NCBI RefSeq assembly: GCF_007280575.1
Contig: NZ_VKJP01000004.1
Span: 1 to 64,000 of the forward strand
Direction: 5' to 3'
DNA length: 64,000 nt
DNA from: Streptomyces benahoarensis
Lineage (GTDB): Bacteria > Actinomycetota > Actinomycetes > Streptomycetales > Streptomycetaceae
In this document: in pieces, positions 9,695 through 19,460 of the stretch
Layout of the letters: each line of letters starts with the position of its first letter
Numbering within the stretch: position 1 is the first letter of the stretch
The notes under the pieces: model-generated
The model's database searches: none
What the model saw: the letters and a program-made list of their open reading frames with translations, nothing else
Told to the model about the DNA's origin: nothing
Made by a program: the position numbers and the translations under genes

Positions 9695-10099
9695 TCAGCG
9701 CACCGTGACCGTGACCTCGGGCGAGACGGTCTTGTCCACGGCCATCCGCAGGTGGTTCACGCCCTTGATGCCGAGCTTCACGCGCACCGAGTAGGCGCCG
9801 GTGGCGCTCACCGGGGTCTGCGCGGGGAGCGAGACCCAGCGGGTGCCCTGCTTCTGCTGGACGGTGACCTTGGTGCCCGCCGCGATGTCGTGGGAGGTGC
9901 CCGCGATGCGGAACTCCTCCCACGCCCGCACGGCGGAGACGTTCGCCTTGGCGGTGAGCGACGCCGTGGCCGGTGCCGTCGCCGAGACGGGGGCGGGCGA
10001 GTGCAGCTGGGCGGGCGCGGCGAACGCGGCGGCCCCTCCCCCGACGAGCAGGGAGGCGGTGATCACGCTGACGGCGGTCAAACGGAGTGCTCGGTTCAT
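9695..10099 (-). CDS. Small secreted protein, Ig-like fold likely
   Basis: 134-residue protein. The ATG at 10099 follows TGAGGACTGTC and begins a clear Sec signal peptide (NRALRLTAVSVITASLLVGG, then AAAFAAPAQ cleavage region). The mature part is beta-rich, with a GTKVTVQQKQGTRWVSLP segment and an ending VSPEVTVTVR typical of small bacterial Ig-like or surface domains. Length and pattern fit secreted actinobacterial domains of unknown role. No partner genes adjoin it. Confidence 0.75.
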   Translation of the reverse strand: MNRALRLTAVSVITASLLVGGGAAAFAAPAQLHSPAPVSATAPATASLTAKANVSAVRAWEEFRIAGTSHDIAAGTKVTVQQKQGTRWVSLPAQTPVSATGAYSVRVKLGIKGVNHLRMAVDKTVSPEVTVTVR

Positions 10100-10474
10100 G
10101 ACAGTCCTCACTGGCTGGGCTGATGGATCTGACGACCGGACGCACAGCGGAGGCCCGTCGCCTGCCCGGCGCCCCCGCCCGTCCTCATCCCGAGTGAGGG
10201 TCGGGAACGGCCCCCGGGTTCCGCCGCCACCTCCCGAATTCGGCGTCTCTTCCGATATGGCCGGATCCGGCCCCTGAGCCGGGCGCCGGGCCACGGAGCG
10301 GCGACGCCGGGCCACGGAGCGGCGACGCCGGGCGCGCCCACGGCGGAGCCGCCTCCGGCACCGGGCGGGCCTCGCCTCCGCCGTCCGCGCCCGAGCCCCC
10401 CGTACGCGCACCACGCCGTACGCTCACCGAGCGGCCCCCTCCGCGCCCCGAGGCCGGTCAGCCCCGGCCCGCGC
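10100..10474. other. Intergenic region with a 21-bp duplication
   Basis: About 375 GC-rich bases between two minus-strand genes. The only clear structure is the tandem duplication reported separately. The open frames here are Arg/Pro-rich shadows without credible starts. Confidence 0.5.
10288..10329. repeat. 21-bp exact tandem duplication
   Basis: Two perfect copies of a 21-bp unit (10288-10308 and 10309-10329) followed by the first few bases of a third. It lies in the gap downstream of the methyltransferase gene. Probably a slippage product; no function is inferred. Confidence 0.8.
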
Positions 10475-12022
10475 TCAGCCCTCCGTCCCCACCGGCTCCA
10501 GGAACCCCTGCTCCACCAGCATCCGGATCGCCTCCGGCGTCCGGTCCCGCAGCAACACCGGGTCCTCGCCGACGAGTTGGGCGATGGCGTCCAGGATCCG
10601 GCCCGCCGGGAGCGAGCCGTCACAGACCCCGGCGAACCCGGCGCCGACCGTGTCCACCTTGGTGGCGCGGCGCATCCCGCGGTTCTGCCGCAGCACCACA
10701 TGCTCCGGGTCCTCCGCGCCCGGCAGCCCGACCTGCTCCTGGACCACCTCTCCGGCGAGCCGGAAGTGCCCGGCCAGCAGCGCCGCGTCGTCCGTCCGGC
10801 GCAGATAGTCCTGGCGCGCGAAATGCCCGACGACGGCCTCGCCCAGCGGCTGCTCCACCGGGTGCGGCCACTCCTCGACGGTGATTGACGGGTCGTCCGC
10901 GCCGGACTTGCGCAGCGTGATCCAGCCGAAGCCGACGGACCGGGTGCCGCGCGCCTCGAACTCGTCCAGCCAGGCGTCGTACCGCGCGGCGTACTCCTCG
11001 GGGGACGTCCGGTGATCGCCGCCGTCCCGCAGCCACAGCTCGGCGTACTGGGTGATGTCCTGCACCTCGCGCTGGACCACCCAGGCGTCGCAGCCCCGCG
11101 GCACCCACGAGCGCAGCCGGTCCGTCCACTCCTCACCCTCGACGTGCTGCCAGTTGGCCAGCAGCTGGCAGTACCCGCCGTCGTTCAGATGCGCGGCGGC
11201 CTGCTGCACCAGGGTGCGGCACAGGTCGTCGCCGCCCATCCCGCCGTCGCGGTACGTCAGCCGGGCGCCCGGCGAGATCACGAACGGCGGGTTGGACACG
11301 ATGAGGTCGTACCTCTCCTCGCCCACCGGCTCGAAGAGCGAGCCCTCGCGCAGCTCTGCGGGGGACGCCCCGGAGAGCGCCAGCGTCAGGGAGGCGATCC
11401 GCAGCGCCCGGGGGTTGAGGTCCGTCGCCGTGACGTGGGTGGCGTGCCGGGAGGCGTGCAGCGCCTGGATGCCGGAGCCCGTGCCGAGGTCGAGCGCCCG
11501 GCCCACGGGCGTGGGGACGGTGATCCCGGCGAGCGTCGTGGACGCGCCGCCGACGCCCAGCACCAGCTCGGAGCGGTCCACCTGCCCGGCGCCGCGGATG
11601 CCGCCCGCGCCGCCGACCGCGCAGCCCAGATCGGAGACGACCCACCAGTCCTGCCCCTCGGGACCGCCGTACGGCCGCACGTCCACCTGGGCGCGCAGCT
11701 CATCGCCGTCCTGGACGAGCCAGCCGTCGGCGAGGCAGTCCCCCACCGGCAGCGCGGCCTCGGCGCGGGCGCGCTCCACCGGGCGCTGGAGGAGGAAGAG
11801 CCACACCAGCGTCTCCAGCGGGGAGTCGCCCCGGGTGGCGCGCAGCGCGGGCACCGTCTCGCTGCGGGCCAGCGCAGCGTAGGCGGGCGCACCGAGCAGC
11901 TCCAGCAGGCCGTCGGCGGTGAAGTCGGCGGCGAGCAGGGCGTCGCGCATCCGGTCGGTACGGGCGCGGCTGGCGGGGTCGCGGACATCTGTGGTGGGAA
12001 GGTGCGTACTCACGCCGTCCAT
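10475..12022 (-). CDS. Class I SAM-dependent methyltransferase (HemK/RsmC-like)
   Basis: 515-residue methyltransferase. SAM motif I is ALDLGTGSGIQALHAS near residue 195; motif IV is SNPPFVISPG near residue 265, the N-P-P-F form of enzymes that methylate exocyclic or side-chain nitrogens (HemK, RsmC, adenine-N6). An N-terminal helical domain of about 150 residues and a C-terminal domain of about 180 residues flank the fold, making it far larger than HemK. The substrate is unknown; rRNA or protein is plausible. ATG at 12022 was chosen; a GTG nine bases downstream (VSTHLPTT) is an equally good start. Conserved at this place in Streptomyces. Confidence 0.8.
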   Translation of the reverse strand: MDGVSTHLPTTDVRDPASRARTDRMRDALLAADFTADGLLELLGAPAYAALARSETVPALRATRGDSPLETLVWLFLLQRPVERARAEAALPVGDCLADGWLVQDGDELRAQVDVRPYGGPEGQDWWVVSDLGCAVGGAGGIRGAGQVDRSELVLGVGGASTTLAGITVPTPVGRALDLGTGSGIQALHASRHATHVTATDLNPRALRIASLTLALSGASPAELREGSLFEPVGEERYDLIVSNPPFVISPGARLTYRDGGMGGDDLCRTLVQQAAAHLNDGGYCQLLANWQHVEGEEWTDRLRSWVPRGCDAWVVQREVQDITQYAELWLRDGGDHRTSPEEYAARYDAWLDEFEARGTRSVGFGWITLRKSGADDPSITVEEWPHPVEQPLGEAVVGHFARQDYLRRTDDAALLAGHFRLAGEVVQEQVGLPGAEDPEHVVLRQNRGMRRATKVDTVGAGFAGVCDGSLPAGRILDAIAQLVGEDPVLLRDRTPEAIRMLVEQGFLEPVGTEG

Positions 12023-12178
12023 TGTCGACCCCGCCACTGACAATCGGCGACGGCCCGGCACCGCGCGCCTCACGGGCGCGGCACCGAGCCGTGGACCGGT
12101 TCCGGGATACGGGATACGGGCCGGACGGCACCGCCCCCGTACGGGGCGCGCCCCCCGGGGAGGCGGCGCGGCCCGCCG

Positions 12179-12763
12179 CTACGACTTCTTGGACGCCCCA
12201 CCCGAGGGCGACGCGGGCGCGCTCTGGCTCTGGCAGCCCTTCTGACCGGCCATCGCCTTGCCGACGTCGCCGGACTCCAGCTTCTTGAAGGCGGCCTCGC
12301 TCTGCTTGTTGAGCTTGTTGATGCCGTTGGAGAGGTCCCGCAGACCGTCGGCGAACTTCAGCTTGTCGCCGGTGTTGAGGCCGTCGACCTGCTTCTTGAG
12401 GTCGGCGTACCCCTTGGAGAGGGCGTTCAGCTCCTTGACCGCGTCCTTCTGGGCCGCCTCGCCGTTCTCGCTCGGCGGGGGGCCCGCCTTGCTCAGGGAG
12501 GAGGCGAGGGACGCGTAGGCGTCGGAGATCTTCTGGAAGGCAGCCGAGTCGGTCTGCTGGACCTTTTTGGAGTCCGTGGTGCCGTCATCGGCCGTCTGCA
12601 TCGCGGCGTTGGCGTCCTGGATCTTCTTGAACTGTGCCTGTGCGGGGTCGCAGAACGTCTTGGCCCAGTCGTCGAGCTTCTTGCTGCTGTCGTCGCTGCA
12701 CCCGGTCAGCGCGAGCATCAGTGCCGCACCGCCGGACAGCGCGGCCACAAGCTTCTTGTTCAC
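12179..12763 (-). CDS. Secreted lipoprotein, helical
   Basis: 194-residue small secreted protein. The GTG at 12763 is preceded by AAGGGACC at good spacing and starts a lipoprotein signal peptide (basic NKK, hydrophobic core, lipobox LTGC). An upstream ATG at 12781 is possible but worse placed. The mature part is Lys/Ala/Asp-rich and mostly helical (coiled-coil-like), with one further Cys pair (FCDPAQ and GCQSQ) that could form a disulphide. The C-terminus is a Ser/Pro/Gly tail. It precedes nothing obvious and follows hppA. No function assigned. Confidence 0.8.
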   Translation of the reverse strand: MNKKLVAALSGGAALMLALTGCSDDSSKKLDDWAKTFCDPAQAQFKKIQDANAAMQTADDGTTDSKKVQQTDSAAFQKISDAYASLASSLSKAGPPPSENGEAAQKDAVKELNALSKGYADLKKQVDGLNTGDKLKFADGLRDLSNGINKLNKQSEAAFKKLESGDVGKAMAGQKGCQSQSAPASPSGGASKKS

Positions 12764-12900
12764 CGGATCGGTCCCTTCCATGGCTCTCGGCCCCGGAACA
12801 TACACGGCCAAAGGGCCTGGCCCACGAGTGGGCCATCCGCTACGTACCGCAATGAAGCCATTTGCACCAAGGAAGGTGAGGTCTTCCGCACTCGCACGAC

Positions 12901-12941
12901 GACGGGTGGCGGCCGCCCACCCGGGGCACCCGCCACCCGTC
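12901..12941 (-). terminator. Terminator downstream of hppA
   Basis: Perfect 12-bp stem (12901-12912 with 12930-12941) and a 17-base GC-rich loop, 28 bases past the hppA stop on the minus strand. Confidence 0.75.
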
Positions 12942-12968
12942 TGTCACGCCGTCAAAGACGCTTTCCCC

Positions 12969-15383
12969 TCAGGACGCGGCGACCGCCTTCGCGGTCTCGG
13001 CGGTCTTCGCGGTCTGCTGGGAGTTGTCTTCGTCACCCACGGCGATACCGCGGCGCTTGGAGAGGTACACCGCGCCGACGATGATCAGCAGGGCGAGCAC
13101 GGCGGCGCCGATGCGCACCCCGGTGTTCTTGTCGGCGCCGAAGCTGAACTTCACGATCGCCGGGGCGATCAGCAGCGACACCAGGTTCATCACCTTCAGC
13201 AGCGGGTTGATCGCCGGTCCCGCGGTGTCCTTGAAGGGGTCGCCCACGGTGTCGCCGATGATCGTCGCCTCGTGCGCCTCGCTGCCCTTGCCGCCGAAGT
13301 GCCCGTCCTCGACGAGCTTCTTGGCGTTGTCCCAGGCGCCGCCGGAGTTCGACAGGAACACCGCCATCAGCGTGCCCGTACCGATCGCACCGGCGAGGAA
13401 CGAGCCGAGCGCGCCGACGCCGAGGGCGAAGCCGACCGCGATCGGGGTGAGGACGGCGAGCAGCCCCGGGGTGGCCAGTTCGCGCAGCGCGTCCTTGGTG
13501 CAGATGTCGACGACCCGTCCGTACTCGGGCTGTTCGGTGTAGTCCATGATCCCCGGGTGCTCGCGGAACTGCCGCCGCACCTCGAAGACGACCGCACCGG
13601 CCGACCGGGACACCGCGTTGATGGCCAGTCCGGAGAAGAGGAAGACCACGGAGGCGCCGAGGATCAGCCCGACCAGGTTGTTCGGCTGCGAGATGTCCAG
13701 ACTCAGCCCCATCCCGCTCGCCGCCTTGCCGACGGCCTGCTTCGCCGTCGCGAGGGCGTCGCGGTACGAACCGAACAGCGCGGCCGCGGCCAGCACCGCC
13801 GTCGCGATGGCGATGCCCTTGGTGATCGCCTTGGTGGTGTTGCCGACGGCGTCGAGGTCGGTGAGGACCTGCGCACCGTCGCCGGTGACATCGCCGGACA
13901 TCTCGGCGATGCCCTGCGCGTTGTCCGAGACCGGCCCGAACGTGTCCATGGCGACGATGACGCCGACGGTGGTGAGCAGCCCCGTACCGGCCAGCGCCAC
14001 GGCGAACAGCGCCAGCATGATGGAGGCGCCGCCGAGCAGGAACGCCCCGTAGACGGCAAGGCCGATCAGCACCGCCGAGTAGACCGCCGACTCCAGGCCG
14101 ATGGAGATACCGGACAGCACGACGGTCGCGGGACCGGTCAGCGAGGTCTTGCCGATGTCCTGGACGGGCCGCCGTCCGGTCTCGGTGAAGTAGCCGGTGA
14201 GCTGCTGGATCAGCGCGGCGAGCACGATGCCGATGGCGACGGCGATCAGCGCGAGGATCCGCGGATCACCGCCCCGGCCCAGGATTTCCGGGTCGGTGAC
14301 GCCCGCCAGCCCCTGGTACGTCGACGGCAGGTAGGTGAACGCCGCGGCCGCCACCAGGACCAGCGAGATCGTCGCGGAGATGAAGAAGCCGCGGTTGATG
14401 GCGGTCATCCCGCTGCGGTCGGCGCGGCGCGGCGCCACGACGAAGATCCCGATCATCGCGGTGACGACGCCGATCGCGGGCACCAGCAGCGGGAAGGCGA
14501 GCCCGGCGTCGCCGAAGGCCGCCATGCCGAGAATGAGCGCGGCGACCAGCGTCACGGCGTACGACTCGAAGAGGTCGGCGGCCATTCCGGCGCAGTCACC
14601 GACGTTGTCACCCACGTTGTCGGCGATGGTCGCGGCGTTGCGCGGGTCGTCCTCCGGGATGCCCTGTTCGACCTTGCCGACGAGGTCCGCGCCGACGTCG
14701 GCGGCCTTGGTGAAGATGCCGCCGCCGACCCGCATGAACATCGCGATCAGCGCGGCGCCCAGGCCGAAGCCCTCCAGCACCTTGGGCGCGTCGACCGCGT
14801 AGACCAGCACCACGCAGGACGCGCCGAGCAGGCCGAGGCCGACGGTGAACATGCCGACGACGCCGCCCGTGCGGAAAGCGATCTTCATGGCCTTGTGCGA
14901 GACCGCCGTAAGATCCTTTTTCCCGATCCCGTCGTTCCCGCCCTCGGCCGGAGTGGCTTCCCGGGCCGCGGCCGCCACCCGCACATTGCTGCGTACGGCG
15001 AGCCACATGCCGATATAGCCGGTGGCCGCCGAGAATCCGGCGCCGATCAAGAAAAACGCACTGCGGCCCGCCCGCTGCGTCCAATTGTCCGCGGGCAACA
15101 GCATGAGCAGGAAGAAGACCACCACGGCGAATACGCCGAGGGTGCGCAACTGCCGTGCCAGGTACGCTTTCGCGCCTTCCTGCACCGCGGCGGCGATCTT
15201 CTTCATACTGTCGGTTCCCTCGCCGGCGGCGAGCACCTGACGTACCAGCACCGCGGCGACGGCCAGCGCCGCCAGCGCGATGACGGCGACCACCAGCACG
15301 ATCCCGCGGTTGCCCGCCGTCAGCGACGGCCCGGCGAGAAGGGAGGGGGAGTTCAGCGACTGAGGGGTGTATGGCCCCGCCAT
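12969..15383 (-). CDS. hppA: K+-independent proton-pumping membrane pyrophosphatase
   Basis: Couples pyrophosphate hydrolysis to proton export across the cytoplasmic membrane. 804 residues with about 16 membrane spans. Signature blocks are DVGADLVGKVE (substrate loop), DNVGDNVGDCAGMAADLFE (metal-binding aspartates) and a C-terminal GDTVGDPFKDTAGPA-type repeat. The GNTTKAITKG segment has Lys at the position that distinguishes K+-independent enzymes (Ala in K+-dependent ones), so this one should not need potassium. The ATG at 15383 follows AAGGAGGACGA, a strong ribosome site. Streptomyces orthologue SCO3547. Confidence 0.96.
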   Translation of the reverse strand: MAGPYTPQSLNSPSLLAGPSLTAGNRGIVLVVAVIALAALAVAAVLVRQVLAAGEGTDSMKKIAAAVQEGAKAYLARQLRTLGVFAVVVFFLLMLLPADNWTQRAGRSAFFLIGAGFSAATGYIGMWLAVRSNVRVAAAAREATPAEGGNDGIGKKDLTAVSHKAMKIAFRTGGVVGMFTVGLGLLGASCVVLVYAVDAPKVLEGFGLGAALIAMFMRVGGGIFTKAADVGADLVGKVEQGIPEDDPRNAATIADNVGDNVGDCAGMAADLFESYAVTLVAALILGMAAFGDAGLAFPLLVPAIGVVTAMIGIFVVAPRRADRSGMTAINRGFFISATISLVLVAAAAFTYLPSTYQGLAGVTDPEILGRGGDPRILALIAVAIGIVLAALIQQLTGYFTETGRRPVQDIGKTSLTGPATVVLSGISIGLESAVYSAVLIGLAVYGAFLLGGASIMLALFAVALAGTGLLTTVGVIVAMDTFGPVSDNAQGIAEMSGDVTGDGAQVLTDLDAVGNTTKAITKGIAIATAVLAAAALFGSYRDALATAKQAVGKAASGMGLSLDISQPNNLVGLILGASVVFLFSGLAINAVSRSAGAVVFEVRRQFREHPGIMDYTEQPEYGRVVDICTKDALRELATPGLLAVLTPIAVGFALGVGALGSFLAGAIGTGTLMAVFLSNSGGAWDNAKKLVEDGHFGGKGSEAHEATIIGDTVGDPFKDTAGPAINPLLKVMNLVSLLIAPAIVKFSFGADKNTGVRIGAAVLALLIIVGAVYLSKRRGIAVGDEDNSQQTAKTAETAKAVAAS

Positions 15384-16017
15384 TCGTCCTCCTTGACGTT
15401 TGGCACATGGGCGCGCGCGAGCACGCTCAGGCGAACTGAGCAAGATGTGGACGGATTGTAGGGAGCCACACGTCATCAAAACAGGGCGCCGGAAACGGAA
15501 TTCGGCCGCAGCCGGGAAGATCAAAAGGGCAGCACCCGGCAAATTTAGCCCGGACGATGGAAAGCGACTATTCAGCTGACCGTTGAACGATGATCCCAGT
15601 TTCCTACTGATCGCCGCTGCTCAAAGACGCCACTCCTGCCTCCGACGCCCATTACGCACCCGCCGTCGCAGCCGTAAGGAACGTTTCTCCGGTCGCCGAT
15701 ACGGCGTGATCGCTTACGGAAAAGCCGGGTTGACGTTACGTCAGATTGCGGCTGGATCGGGATGGCGGCGCGTCCGGGAGCGTGACAGGGGGCCGCGCCG
15801 GGGCCTGGAGACGCGGGAGGGGCGTGCGCCGGAGCGGCGCGGCAGCGCGGCGGCGCGGAAAGCACGACAGGGCGCGGGAGGGAGCGGGCGCCAGGGCGGC
15901 GCGGGAGGTACGACAGGACGCGAGCCGGTTCGCCACGACAAGCCCTGGGCGGGCCGGAATCCGAGGAGTCCGACAAGGAGGGCCGGAAGCCCCCCTGAGG
16001 AGCCCGGCCGGGAAACG
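15384..16017. other. Long gap upstream of hppA
   Basis: 634 bases. The half next to hppA (about 15400-15760) is less GC-rich than its surroundings and presumably carries the hppA promoter. The half next to the anti-sigma gene is extremely GC-rich with irregular repeats. Open frames on both strands here are Arg/Pro/Ala-rich and lack good starts. No RNA gene was recognised. Confidence 0.45.
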
Positions 16018-16437
16018 CTACGGAGCGGCCGTGGCCGCAGCAGTCGGCCAGCTCATGCGGATGAGCCCGCCGTTCGCCCCCGAGGTGACCTCGACGTCGT
16101 CGACCAGTCCGCTGATGACCGCGAGGCCCATCTCGTCCTCACCGTCCGCCTCGGAGCCGTCGTCGGACGCGTGCTCCCCGGGGCCGCTCGGCACGTCGTC
16201 GCCGACCTCGATCGCGAACTTCTTCTCGTCCTCGATCAGGGCGACGTGGACGGGCGCGTCGATGCCGTGCGCCAGATGCAGGCCGACGGCCCGACTGCAT
16301 GCCTCTCCGACGGCGAGCCGCACCTCGTCCAGCACGGCCTCGTCCACCCCGGCGCGCCTCGCCACCGCGGCCGCGACCAGACGCGCGGTCCGGACGTGCT
16401 CGGGCAGGGCACTGAAACGGAGTTCGACGGTGGCCAT
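16018..16437 (-). CDS. BldG-partner anti-sigma factor (HATPase/SpoIIAB-like)
   Basis: 139-residue HATPase_c protein homologous to SCO3548. Helix LDEVRLAVGEACSRAV carries the N-box Glu and the end MGLAVISGLVDDVEV carries the G1-type motif. The middle is acidic (DDGSEADGEDE). In the SpoIIAA/SpoIIAB scheme it would phosphorylate BldG and bind it or a sigma factor; antagonism between BldG and SCO3548 is established in S. coelicolor. ATG start after GAGGGGGATGGC. It lies 109 bases downstream of bldG on the same strand, with a hairpin between them. Confidence 0.9.
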   Translation of the reverse strand: MATVELRFSALPEHVRTARLVAAAVARRAGVDEAVLDEVRLAVGEACSRAVGLHLAHGIDAPVHVALIEDEKKFAIEVGDDVPSGPGEHASDDGSEADGEDEMGLAVISGLVDDVEVTSGANGGLIRMSWPTAAATAAP

Positions 16438-16515
16438 GCCATCCCCCTCGATTTGCGGACGGGCAACGCAGGGGGCCGGACGGCTTCGCCCGGTACCCCC
16501 CACACTTCTTCCTCA

Positions 16516-16533
16516 CCCGCGCCTGCGCGCGGG
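16516..16533 (-). terminator. bldG downstream hairpin (partial terminator)
   Basis: 7-bp GC stem (16516-16522 with 16527-16533) and a 4-base loop 13 bases after the bldG stop. In S. coelicolor bldG is known to be transcribed both alone and together with the downstream anti-sigma gene. A modest hairpin here is consistent with leaky termination. Confidence 0.55.
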
Positions 16534-16546
16534 CACCGCGGAGCCG

Positions 16547-16888
16547 TCAGTCGGTCGCTGCGACGGCTTCGTCGACCGAGGTGTGAATCGGGAACACCTT
16601 GGTCAGTCCGGTGATACGGAAGATCTTGAGAATGCGCTCCTGGTTGCAGACCAGGCGCAGCGAGCCCTCGTGGGCACGCACACGCTTGAGCCCACCCACC
16701 AGCACACCGAGCCCGGTGGAGTCCAGGAAGTCGACACGCTCCATGTCCACCACAAGGTGGTAGCTGCCGTCGTTCACAAGCTCGACCAGCTGCTCGCGCA
16801 GCTTGGGCGCGGTGTATACATCAATCTCGCCACCGACCTCGACGACCGTACGGTCGCCAACGGTCCGGGTCGACAGGGACAGGTCCAC
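16547..16888 (-). CDS. bldG: Anti-anti-sigma factor BldG
   Basis: 113-residue STAS-domain anti-sigma-factor antagonist required for aerial growth and antibiotic production in Streptomyces. The phosphorylation motif [10 protein letters not shown] places the target serine at Ser57, the known BldG site. GTG start at 16888 after GGAGGATCC. It is divergent from the helicase gene with only 82 bases between start codons, and upstream of its anti-sigma partner on the same strand. Sequence is close to identical with known BldG proteins. Confidence 0.97.
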   Translation of the reverse strand: MDLSLSTRTVGDRTVVEVGGEIDVYTAPKLREQLVELVNDGSYHLVVDMERVDFLDSTGLGVLVGGLKRVRAHEGSLRLVCNQERILKIFRITGLTKVFPIHTSVDEAVAATD

Positions 16889-16970
16889 GGATCCTCCAGC
16901 ACCTTGCTATCGAGCGGTCGCCCCACCTGGGGCCTCCCCACCGAAGGTAGGGGACGGATCGGCAGCCGCG

Positions 16971-19460
16971 ATGGCATTCAATCACTTACCAGCAGGCGTG
17001 CACGACGCCCTTTCAGCATTGTCCGTCACACCGGTGACAGACTCGGTGCCGATGGCCTCCAATCGACTCCCGACGGATGCGGGCGCAAACCCTTCCCCCG
17101 GCATCATTCTCGACCGTCTCGCCAAGGGTGCGACCCGCGCTGCACGCATCACTCATACGGAGCACCTGCCCCCGCGTCCGGGCAGCCATGCCGACTGGCC
17201 GGCACGGATCAGGCCGGAAGTGATCGCCGCCCTCCGGGACGCCGGAATCGAACGCCCGTGGACCCACCAGGCCATCACCGCCGAGCAGGCACTGAACGGC
17301 ACCTCCGTCGTCATCGCGACCGGCACCGCCTCGGGCAAGTCGCTCGCGTATCTGACTCCCGTGCTGTCCACCCTCCTGGACGGCGCCCGACCCACCGCTA
17401 CCGGACGGCTGCCACGCGAACGCGGGGCGCCGCCGGTGGGCGGGCGCGGCGCCACGGCGCTCTATCTCGCCCCCACGAAGGCGCTCGCGGCCGATCAGCG
17501 GCGCGCCGTGCGGGAGCTGGCCGCCCCGCTCGGCGACACGATCCGCCCGGCGGTCTACGACGGCGACACCCCGGTGGAGGAGCGCGAGTGGGTGCGCCAG
17601 TACGCGAACTATGTGCTCACCAACCCGGACATGCTGCACCGCGGCATCCTCCCCGGGCACCCGCGCTGGGCCTCCTTCCTACGCGCGCTGCGCTATGTCG
17701 TCATCGACGAGTGCCACACCTACCGCGGGGTGTTCGGCTCGCACGTCGCCCAGGTCATCCGGCGGCTGCGGCGGCTGTGCGCCCGCTACGGCTCCGAGCC
17801 GGTCTTCCTGCTCGCGTCCGCGACCGCCGCCGAGCCCGCCGAAGCCGCGGGTCGGCTCACCGGCCTGCCCGTGGTGGAGATCACGGACGATTCCTCGCCG
17901 CGCGGCGAGGTGGTCTTCGCGCTGTGGGAGCCGCCGCTGACCGAACTCCACGGCGAGCAGGGCGCGCCCGTCCGCCGCACCGCCACCGCCGAGACAGCCG
18001 ACCTCCTCACCGACCTCGCGGTCCAGGGCGTCCGCACCGTCGCCTTCGTACGGTCCCGGCGGGGCGCCGAGCTGATCGCGCTGATCGCGCAGGAGCGGCT
18101 CGCCGAGGTGGACCGCGCGCTGCCCGCCCGGATCGCGGCGTACCGCGGTGGATATCTGCCCGAGGAGCGGCGCGCCCTGGAGCGGGCGCTGCACGGCGGC
18201 GAACTGCTCGGGCTCGCCGCCACCACCGCGCTGGAGCTGGGCGTGGACGTCTCCGGTCTGGACGCCGTGCTGATCGCGGGCTATCCCGGCACCCGCGCGT
18301 CCCTGTGGCAGCAGGCGGGCCGGGCCGGGCGTTCGGGGCAGGGGGCGCTGGCGGTGCTGGTGGCCCGTGACGATCCGCTGGACACCTATCTCGTCCACCA
18401 TCCCGAGGCGCTGTTCGACCAGCCGGTCGAGTCGACGGTGCTGGACCCCGACAACCCGTACGTCCTCACCCCGCATCTGTGCGCCGCCGCGGCGGAAATC
18501 CCGCTCACCGAGGCGGATTTCGCGCTCTTCGGGCCCACGGCGGCCACTCTGATGCCGCAGCTGGAGGCGGCGAACCTGTTGCGGCGGCGCGCCCGGGCCT
18601 GGCACTGGACGCGCCGCGAGCGGGCCTGCGATCTGACCGACATCCGCGGGCAGGGCGGTGCGCCGGTGCAGATCGTCGAGACCGGTACGGGGCGGCTGCT
18701 CGGCACGGTGGACGCGGCCGCGGCCCATACGACGGTCCACGACGGCGCCGTCCACCTCCATCAGGGCCGTACGTACGTCGTCGAGCACTTCGACCTGGCG
18801 GACGACGTCGCGCTCGTCTCGGAGGCCAATCCGCCGTACTCCACGACCGCCCGGGACACCACCGCCATCTCCGTCCTCGAAACGGAGACGGAAGTGCCCT
18901 GGGGCGCGGGCAGGTTGTGCTTCGGTTCGGTCGAGGTCACCAATCAGGTGGTCTCCTTCCTGCGGCGCAAGCTCGTCACCGGCGAGGTCCTGGGCGAAAG
19001 CAAGCTGAACCTGCCGCCGCGGACGCTGCGAACCCGCGCAGTGTGGTGGACGGTGACCGAGGACCAGCTCGACGCCGCCCGCGTCAACCCCGAACAGCTC
19101 GGGGGCGCGCTGCACGCCGCCGAGCACGCCTCGATCGGTCTGCTGCCGCTCTTCGCGACCTGCGACCGCTGGGACATCGGCGGCGTCTCCGTACCGCTGC
19201 ATCCCGACACCCTCCTTCCCACGGTCTTCGTCCACGACGGCCACCCCGGCGGCGCCGGCTTCGCCGAACGCGCCTTCCACACGGCCACCGACTGGCTCAC
19301 GGCCACCCGCGACGCCATCGCCGCCTGCGAATGCGAGGCCGGCTGCCCGTCCTGCATCCAGTCCCCCAAATGCGGCAACGGCAACGAGCCACTGCACAAA
19401 CGCGGGGCGATCCGGCTGCTGACGGAGCTGCTGCGCGGGGCCCCGGAGGGGGCCGGGTAG
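16971..19460 (+). CDS. MrfA/YprA-family DECH-box helicase
   Basis: 829-residue superfamily 2 DNA helicase. Walker A ATGTASGKS, an APTKALAADQ motif Ia, a DECH box (VIDECHTYRG), motif III LASATAAEP and motif VI QQAGRAGRSGQG are present. The C-terminal DUF1998-type domain has four cysteines in CECEAGC and CPSCIQSPKCG, the metal site typical of MrfA, a 3'-5' helicase of mitomycin-lesion repair in Bacillus. Rv3649 is the mycobacterial counterpart. ATG at 16971 was chosen; a longer N-terminal extension would overlap bldG. Confidence 0.9.
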   Translation: MAFNHLPAGVHDALSALSVTPVTDSVPMASNRLPTDAGANPSPGIILDRLAKGATRAARITHTEHLPPRPGSHADWPARIRPEVIAALRDAGIERPWTHQAITAEQALNGTSVVIATGTASGKSLAYLTPVLSTLLDGARPTATGRLPRERGAPPVGGRGATALYLAPTKALAADQRRAVRELAAPLGDTIRPAVYDGDTPVEEREWVRQYANYVLTNPDMLHRGILPGHPRWASFLRALRYVVIDECHTYRGVFGSHVAQVIRRLRRLCARYGSEPVFLLASATAAEPAEAAGRLTGLPVVEITDDSSPRGEVVFALWEPPLTELHGEQGAPVRRTATAETADLLTDLAVQGVRTVAFVRSRRGAELIALIAQERLAEVDRALPARIAAYRGGYLPEERRALERALHGGELLGLAATTALELGVDVSGLDAVLIAGYPGTRASLWQQAGRAGRSGQGALAVLVARDDPLDTYLVHHPEALFDQPVESTVLDPDNPYVLTPHLCAAAAEIPLTEADFALFGPTAATLMPQLEAANLLRRRARAWHWTRRERACDLTDIRGQGGAPVQIVETGTGRLLGTVDAAAAHTTVHDGAVHLHQGRTYVVEHFDLADDVALVSEANPPYSTTARDTTAISVLETETEVPWGAGRLCFGSVEVTNQVVSFLRRKLVTGEVLGESKLNLPPRTLRTRAVWWTVTEDQLDAARVNPEQLGGALHAAEHASIGLLPLFATCDRWDIGGVSVPLHPDTLLPTVFVHDGHPGGAGFAERAFHTATDWLTATRDAIAACECEAGCPSCIQSPKCGNGNEPLHKRGAIRLLTELLRGAPEGAG

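Noticed and set aside
12567-15461. 964-codon plus-strand frame opposite hppA
   Set aside because: Arg/Asp/Gly-rich composition and no start context; the minus strand encodes an unmistakable pyrophosphatase.
15583-16614. Plus-strand frame in the hppA-bldG gap
   Set aside because: It runs antisense into the anti-sigma and bldG genes and lacks an SD; the early part is Arg-rich and unlike a known protein.
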